This document shows, piece after piece, positions 60,898 to 64,000 of a stretch of 64,000 nt of DNA. The notes under the pieces were generated by a model. It saw only the letters and a list, made by a program, of their open reading frames with translations, was not told the DNA's origin and did no database searches. Source of the DNA: Polyangia bacterium (GTDB taxonomy: Bacteria; Myxococcota_A; Polyangia; Nannocystales; Nannocystaceae); NCBI GenBank assembly GCA_030429545.1, contig JAUIFF010000002.1:496001-560000 (forward strand), written 5' to 3'. The position numbers and the translations under genes are program-made. The stretch's first letter is position 1. Every line of letters begins with the position of its first letter.

Positions 60898-62946
60898 CTA
60901 GGCCGAGGCCTGGGCGACAAGACCCGAGCGTCGCATCAAGGCCTCGGGATCGGGCGCACGGCCCATAAACCGTGAAAACAGGGCCTCCGGCTCATCGGTA
61001 TTGCCCCGGGCCAAGATTTCGCGGCGAAACGCGAGCCCGGTCTCTCGGTCGAATACGCCCCGCCGTTGAAACTGGGTAAACGCATCCGCGTCGAGGACTT
61101 CGGCCCACTTGTACGAGTAGTAGCCAGCAGCGTAGCCAACCGCACTGGCGAACAGGTGGCCAAACCCACTGATCATGGCGTAGTCGGCCGGCAGTGGGGC
61201 CGGCGAAAAGGCCTGTGCGTGATCACGTGCATAGGCAATTACATCGCCATGCTCGGCCGGGTCGTAGCAGGTGTGGAGGCTGAGATCGAGGGCGGCGAAA
61301 CCGAGTTGGCGCATGGCCTGGTAGGCGCTGCGAAACGTCCGTACCTGTTGCATACGCATGAACATTTCCTCTGGAATCGGTTTGTCGGTCTCGTGGTGGC
61401 GGGCAAACAGATCGAGGGCTTCGCGTTCCCAACACCAGTTCTCCATGATCTGCGAGGGCAGCTCGACAAAGTCCCAGGCGACATCGGTACCGCCGAGGCT
61501 ACGCACCGGGGACTCGCTGAGCAGGTGGTGGAGCAGGTGGCCAAACTCGTGAAACAGCGTCTCGACCTCACGGTGTGTCAACAGGGCTGGTTTGCCGTCG
61601 ACCGCCGGGGTGACGTTGGCACAAAACAGGCCGAGGTGGGGTGTGCGCTGTTCACCCTCGACAACCCCGGTGATAAGGCCGTTCATCCACGCGCCACCAC
61701 GCTTGGTTTCGCGGGGGTAGAGGTCGACATAAAACGCGCCCAGCATCGTTGTGCCATCAACGATCTCAAATGTTTGTACCTGCGGGTCCCAGGTGGGGTA
61801 GCCGGCTGCCGGGCGAATCTCGATGCCATACAGCCGCGAGGCGACCTCAAACATACCAGAAATGACGCGGTCGACCGGGAAGTAGGGCCGCAGCTGTTCC
61901 TCGTCAAACTTGAGTTGTTGTACACGCATCTTCTCGGCGTAGTAGCCAACGTCCCACGGCTGCAGGGCAAACCCGGGGTCGTTTGTGTGCTCCCGGGCAA
62001 ACGCCAACAGCTCGGCATTTTCGCGGGTAAAAAACGGCTCAACCCGCGCGCGTAGATCCTCGACAAACGACCAGGCCTGTTCGCCGGTTTTGGCCATGCG
62101 GTCTGCAAGCACGAGGTCGGCGAATGTTTCAAACCCCAGCAGCTTGGCGCGTTCGCGCCGGAGTTCGAGAATTTGGGCGATCAGCGGCCGGTTGTCGCGT
62201 TCGCCGGTGGTCGCCCGGGTGTTGTAGGCACGCCATAGTTGCTCGCGCACATCCCGGGCATCGAGGTAGGTCATGGCCGCGATATAGCTCGGGGCCTGGA
62301 GCGTGAGCCGGTAGCCCTCGCGTTGTTTGCTGGCCGCCGAGGCCTTTGCAGCTGCAAGTGCTGACGGCGGGAGCCCGGCGAGTTGCTCGGCGGTTTCAAA
62401 CATCAGCTCGTAGGCGGCCGTGTCGTCGAGCAGGTTTTGCGAGAATCGGGTGGTCAACTGCGAGAGCTCCACCTGAAGCGCGGCCAGGCGTTGCTTGTCG
62501 GCCTCACCTAGGTCAGCGCCATGCCGGGCAAACGCCTCGAGTGTCTTGTCGACAAACCGCCGCCGCGGGCCGTCGAGGCTCGAGTATTCCGAAGTCAATG
62601 TGTATGCATGCAACCTGCGATAGAGTGCACCGTTGAGGTAAAGCCCCGAGAAAAACGCCACCACGTCGGGCTGAATTTTGTTGTAGGCCGCGCGAAAGGC
62701 CGGGTAGGTGGCCACCGACTCCAGGTGCCCAATCACCGTCATCGCGTACTCGAGCGGGACCGTCAGCTGCTCGTAGGCAAAAAATGTATCTGCATAGGTT
62801 TGACTGTCCCCAGCGATCAGCCGATCGAGGTCGGCCTTTGCCTGGGTCAGCAACGCGGCGATGCCGGGTTCAATATGTTCCGCTTTGAGTTGATCAAACG
62901 GGATGCGAAATGCATGGGTGCACAGGGGGTTTTGCGCAGTCGTCAT
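60898..62946 (-). CDS. prlC: Oligopeptidase A (M3 metallopeptidase)
   Basis: The product has 682 residues, the usual length for OpdA/PrlC. The zinc site is EVETLFHEFGHLLHHLLSE (HExxH) with the third ligand Glu in IMENWCWEREALDLF. Other family marks are GTDVAWDFVELPSQIMEN and GYYSYKWAEVLDADAF. It degrades short peptides, including cleaved signal peptides, in the cytoplasm. Its ATG overlaps the methyltransferase stop (ATGA), so it is the last gene of the glycosyltransferase / methyltransferase operon. Confidence 0.92.
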   Translation of the reverse strand: MTTAQNPLCTHAFRIPFDQLKAEHIEPGIAALLTQAKADLDRLIAGDSQTYADTFFAYEQLTVPLEYAMTVIGHLESVATYPAFRAAYNKIQPDVVAFFSGLYLNGALYRRLHAYTLTSEYSSLDGPRRRFVDKTLEAFARHGADLGEADKQRLAALQVELSQLTTRFSQNLLDDTAAYELMFETAEQLAGLPPSALAAAKASAASKQREGYRLTLQAPSYIAAMTYLDARDVREQLWRAYNTRATTGERDNRPLIAQILELRRERAKLLGFETFADLVLADRMAKTGEQAWSFVEDLRARVEPFFTRENAELLAFAREHTNDPGFALQPWDVGYYAEKMRVQQLKFDEEQLRPYFPVDRVISGMFEVASRLYGIEIRPAAGYPTWDPQVQTFEIVDGTTMLGAFYVDLYPRETKRGGAWMNGLITGVVEGEQRTPHLGLFCANVTPAVDGKPALLTHREVETLFHEFGHLLHHLLSESPVRSLGGTDVAWDFVELPSQIMENWCWEREALDLFARHHETDKPIPEEMFMRMQQVRTFRSAYQAMRQLGFAALDLSLHTCYDPAEHGDVIAYARDHAQAFSPAPLPADYAMISGFGHLFASAVGYAAGYYSYKWAEVLDADAFTQFQRRGVFDRETGLAFRREILARGNTDEPEALFSRFMGRAPDPEALMRRSGLVAQASA

Positions 62947-63551
62947 TGTTCTCGATTGTGTTTGTGGGCCAGGACCAAAGTCCAGGGAAAGGCTGGCGGG
63001 GCCGCGACAATGTCAAAGTGGGGCTCGATAAACCGAAAAAACCGCCGTCGGCCCCAGTGGTTGATGTGTTCGGGATCGTTGCCCCACGCTCGGATATGGC
63101 GCCCGCGCAGCAGGTTGAGCCCGCGAAAAAACGGCTCGCGGGGAACGCTCAACAACACCGGCCCCCGGGTGAGCGCCGCCAAAATCGGCAGCATTTGCCC
63201 CGGGTGTTCGATGTGCTCCAAAACCTCGAGCATCAACACAAGGTCGTAGGTCTGCGCGCGGGCGGCCAGTTGCTTGGCATCGATCTGCTCCAACAGACAT
63301 GTGTCGCCAACTTGCTCATTGGCGTAGGCAAGCGCACGGGCGTCGAGATCGATCCCGGAGAGCTGGGCCGCAACGCCGTGGTCGCGCAGGAGTTTGAGCG
63401 TGTAGCCCTCGCCGCAGCCGACATCGAGGATCGTGGCTGGGGCGACTCGTCGGATGAGGGCTAATACATGGCGTTGGAATCGACCGATCAGCGCGCGTTG
63501 GAGCGGGTTGGTGTTTTCGTATTTTTGGCGATTACCGTGGCGCGAACTCAT
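62943..63551 (-). CDS. Class I SAM-dependent methyltransferase
   Basis: The product has 202 residues. Methyltransf_11/23-type: PATILDVGCGEGYTLKLLR (motif I), QLSGIDLDARALAYAN (motif II acidic) and YDLVLMLEVLEHIEHPGQM (motif IV), then RGPVLLSVPREPFFRGLNL. Such proteins next to polyprenyl-phosphate glycosyltransferases often act on sugars or lipids of the envelope. ATGA overlaps on both sides (63548-63551 and 62943-62946) couple it to both neighbours. Substrate unknown. Confidence 0.85.
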   Translation of the reverse strand: MSSRHGNRQKYENTNPLQRALIGRFQRHVLALIRRVAPATILDVGCGEGYTLKLLRDHGVAAQLSGIDLDARALAYANEQVGDTCLLEQIDAKQLAARAQTYDLVLMLEVLEHIEHPGQMLPILAALTRGPVLLSVPREPFFRGLNLLRGRHIRAWGNDPEHINHWGRRRFFRFIEPHFDIVAAPPAFPWTLVLAHKHNREQ

Positions 63552-64000
63552 GGCCGGTCCTCGCGTTCGGGCGCAAGTGCCCGGGGCTCGTTCGCCGGGA
63601 GCATCCGCCGGGGACGGGCCGCGGGTCGCAGCGAAAACACCTCAGCCGATTTAATCGTTGTTCGTACAAGTAATTCGGCGAGCAGACCAATGCCAATAAA
63701 TTGGGCGGCCGTGATCGTCAACAGCACGCCGAGGGTGAGCAGCGGGCGCGTGCCGATAGGCTCGCCCTGAAACCACAGGACCGTGAGGTAGCTGAGAATG
63801 CCGACGCCAATCAGGCCCAAGACCAACCCCGGCACGCCAAAAAAGTGCAGGGGACGGGTGCGAAACTTGGTGAGCAACAGCACCGTGAGCAGGTCAAAAA
63901 GTCCGTCAAACAGGCGTGAGAAACCAAATTTTGAGCTTCCGTGCAATCGCGGTCGGTGCCGAACCACAAGTTGCTCAATCCGAAATCCGCGGATCCCAGC
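63548..64000 (-). CDS. C-terminal part of a GT2 glycosyltransferase (DPM/GtrB-like), cut by window edge
   Basis: The frame is open to the last base. The visible 150 residues begin AGIRGFRIEQLVVRHRPRL and HGSSKFGFSRLFDGLFDLL, the typical RxxGxSK(F/Y) end of a family 2 catalytic domain. Two transmembrane helices follow (VPGLVLGLIGVGILSYLTV, TLGVLLTITAAQFIGIGLL) and a basic tail. Polyprenyl-phosphate glucose/mannose synthases have this layout. First visible gene of the three-gene operon. Confidence 0.8.
   Translation of the reverse strand, partial: AGIRGFRIEQLVVRHRPRLHGSSKFGFSRLFDGLFDLLTVLLLTKFRTRPLHFFGVPGLVLGLIGVGILSYLTVLWFQGEPIGTRPLLTLGVLLTITAAQFIGIGLLAELLVRTTIKSAEVFSLRPAARPRRMLPANEPRALAPEREDRP

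Larger units (their letters stand above)
27532..62794. repeat. Dispersed palindrome TGYA-N2-TRCA, 22 exact copies in the host part
   Basis: Copies start at 27532, 28975, 29410, 30294, 32779, 33017, 33862, 36961, 37240, 40631, 40860, 43817, 44344, 48317, 49494, 49880, 51526, 51901, 52465, 54566, 62347 and 62785, found by eye. Examples are TGCAGATACA, TGTATCTACA and TGCAGCTGCA. They lie in both coding and spacer DNA. One-mismatch copies (TGTATCAGCA at 44209 and 48922) also occur. Six exact copies are in the element (5467, 9852, 13935, 15044, 15842, 17353). Confidence 0.6.

Overview
The window looks like Myxococcota, most likely a Nannocystales-type (Enhygromyxa/Plesiocystis-like) genome of about 60% GC. 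The signs are many lipoproteins with Thr/Glu/Asp-rich stalks, a Gly-Asp repeat stalk, Cys-rich beta-helix lipoproteins, several Ser/Thr kinases (one fused to TPRs, one with two kinase domains) and a DUF4388 protein. The taxon is inferred from protein style only; there is no rRNA here.

Region 1 (about 1-27,150) is an integrated mobile element. Its right end sits against the 3' end of a tRNA-Asn gene (27,151-27,223). Next to the tRNA lie a tyrosine integrase and an overlapping excisionase-like HTH gene, then about 1 kb of non-coding DNA carrying TGACA-N5-TGTCA inverted repeats, two lipoprotein genes and a regulator. From 22,454 down to 2,118 there is one minus-strand run of 21 tightly coupled genes, most start/stop pairs overlapping. 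It encodes membrane-anchored or tail-anchored proteins, two adjacent beta-rich proteins, a membrane-tethered M23/LytM-like protein, a tethered TIM-barrel-like protein, an SDH/ClpP-like serine protease, three small TM/coiled-coil paralogues and a 2,245-residue DarB-like methylase-helicase. I recognise no terminase, portal, tail, packaging ATPase, relaxase or type IV secretion gene, so this is the best candidate for an undescribed particle or transfer system. The far left (1-2,100) holds an HTH gene, a stand-alone M41-like peptidase, a deoxyribosyltransferase/TIR-like gene and a fragment of ftsH. The left attachment site is not in the window.

Region 2 (27,200-33,900) has a kinase-TPR gene broken by an in-frame TAA, a frameshifted secreted-protein pseudogene, a lipoprotein with 67 uninterrupted Gly-Asp dipeptides and an NTF2-like protein.

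Region 3 (33,900-41,760) holds miaE and a reductive pyrimidine / beta-alanine catabolic set: beta-ureidopropionase, dihydropyrimidinase, class III aminotransferase and a CoA-acylating semialdehyde dehydrogenase. A TauD-like dioxygenase and a tandem-repeat block lie among them; dihydropyrimidine dehydrogenase is absent.

Region 4 (42,100-50,150) carries a Cys-rich lipoprotein, a SurA-like chaperone, a receiver-like protein with Glu at the phosphorylation site, a DUF4388 protein and a divergent double kinase. Region 5 (50,200-57,700) is a tandem family of four Cys-rich beta-helix lipoproteins. Region 6 (57,900-64,000) has a lipin-like lipoprotein, a C26 glutamine-amidotransferase-like hydrolase and an overlapping glycosyltransferase / methyltransferase / oligopeptidase A operon. 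A dispersed palindrome TGYA-N2-TRCA is strikingly frequent in the host part.
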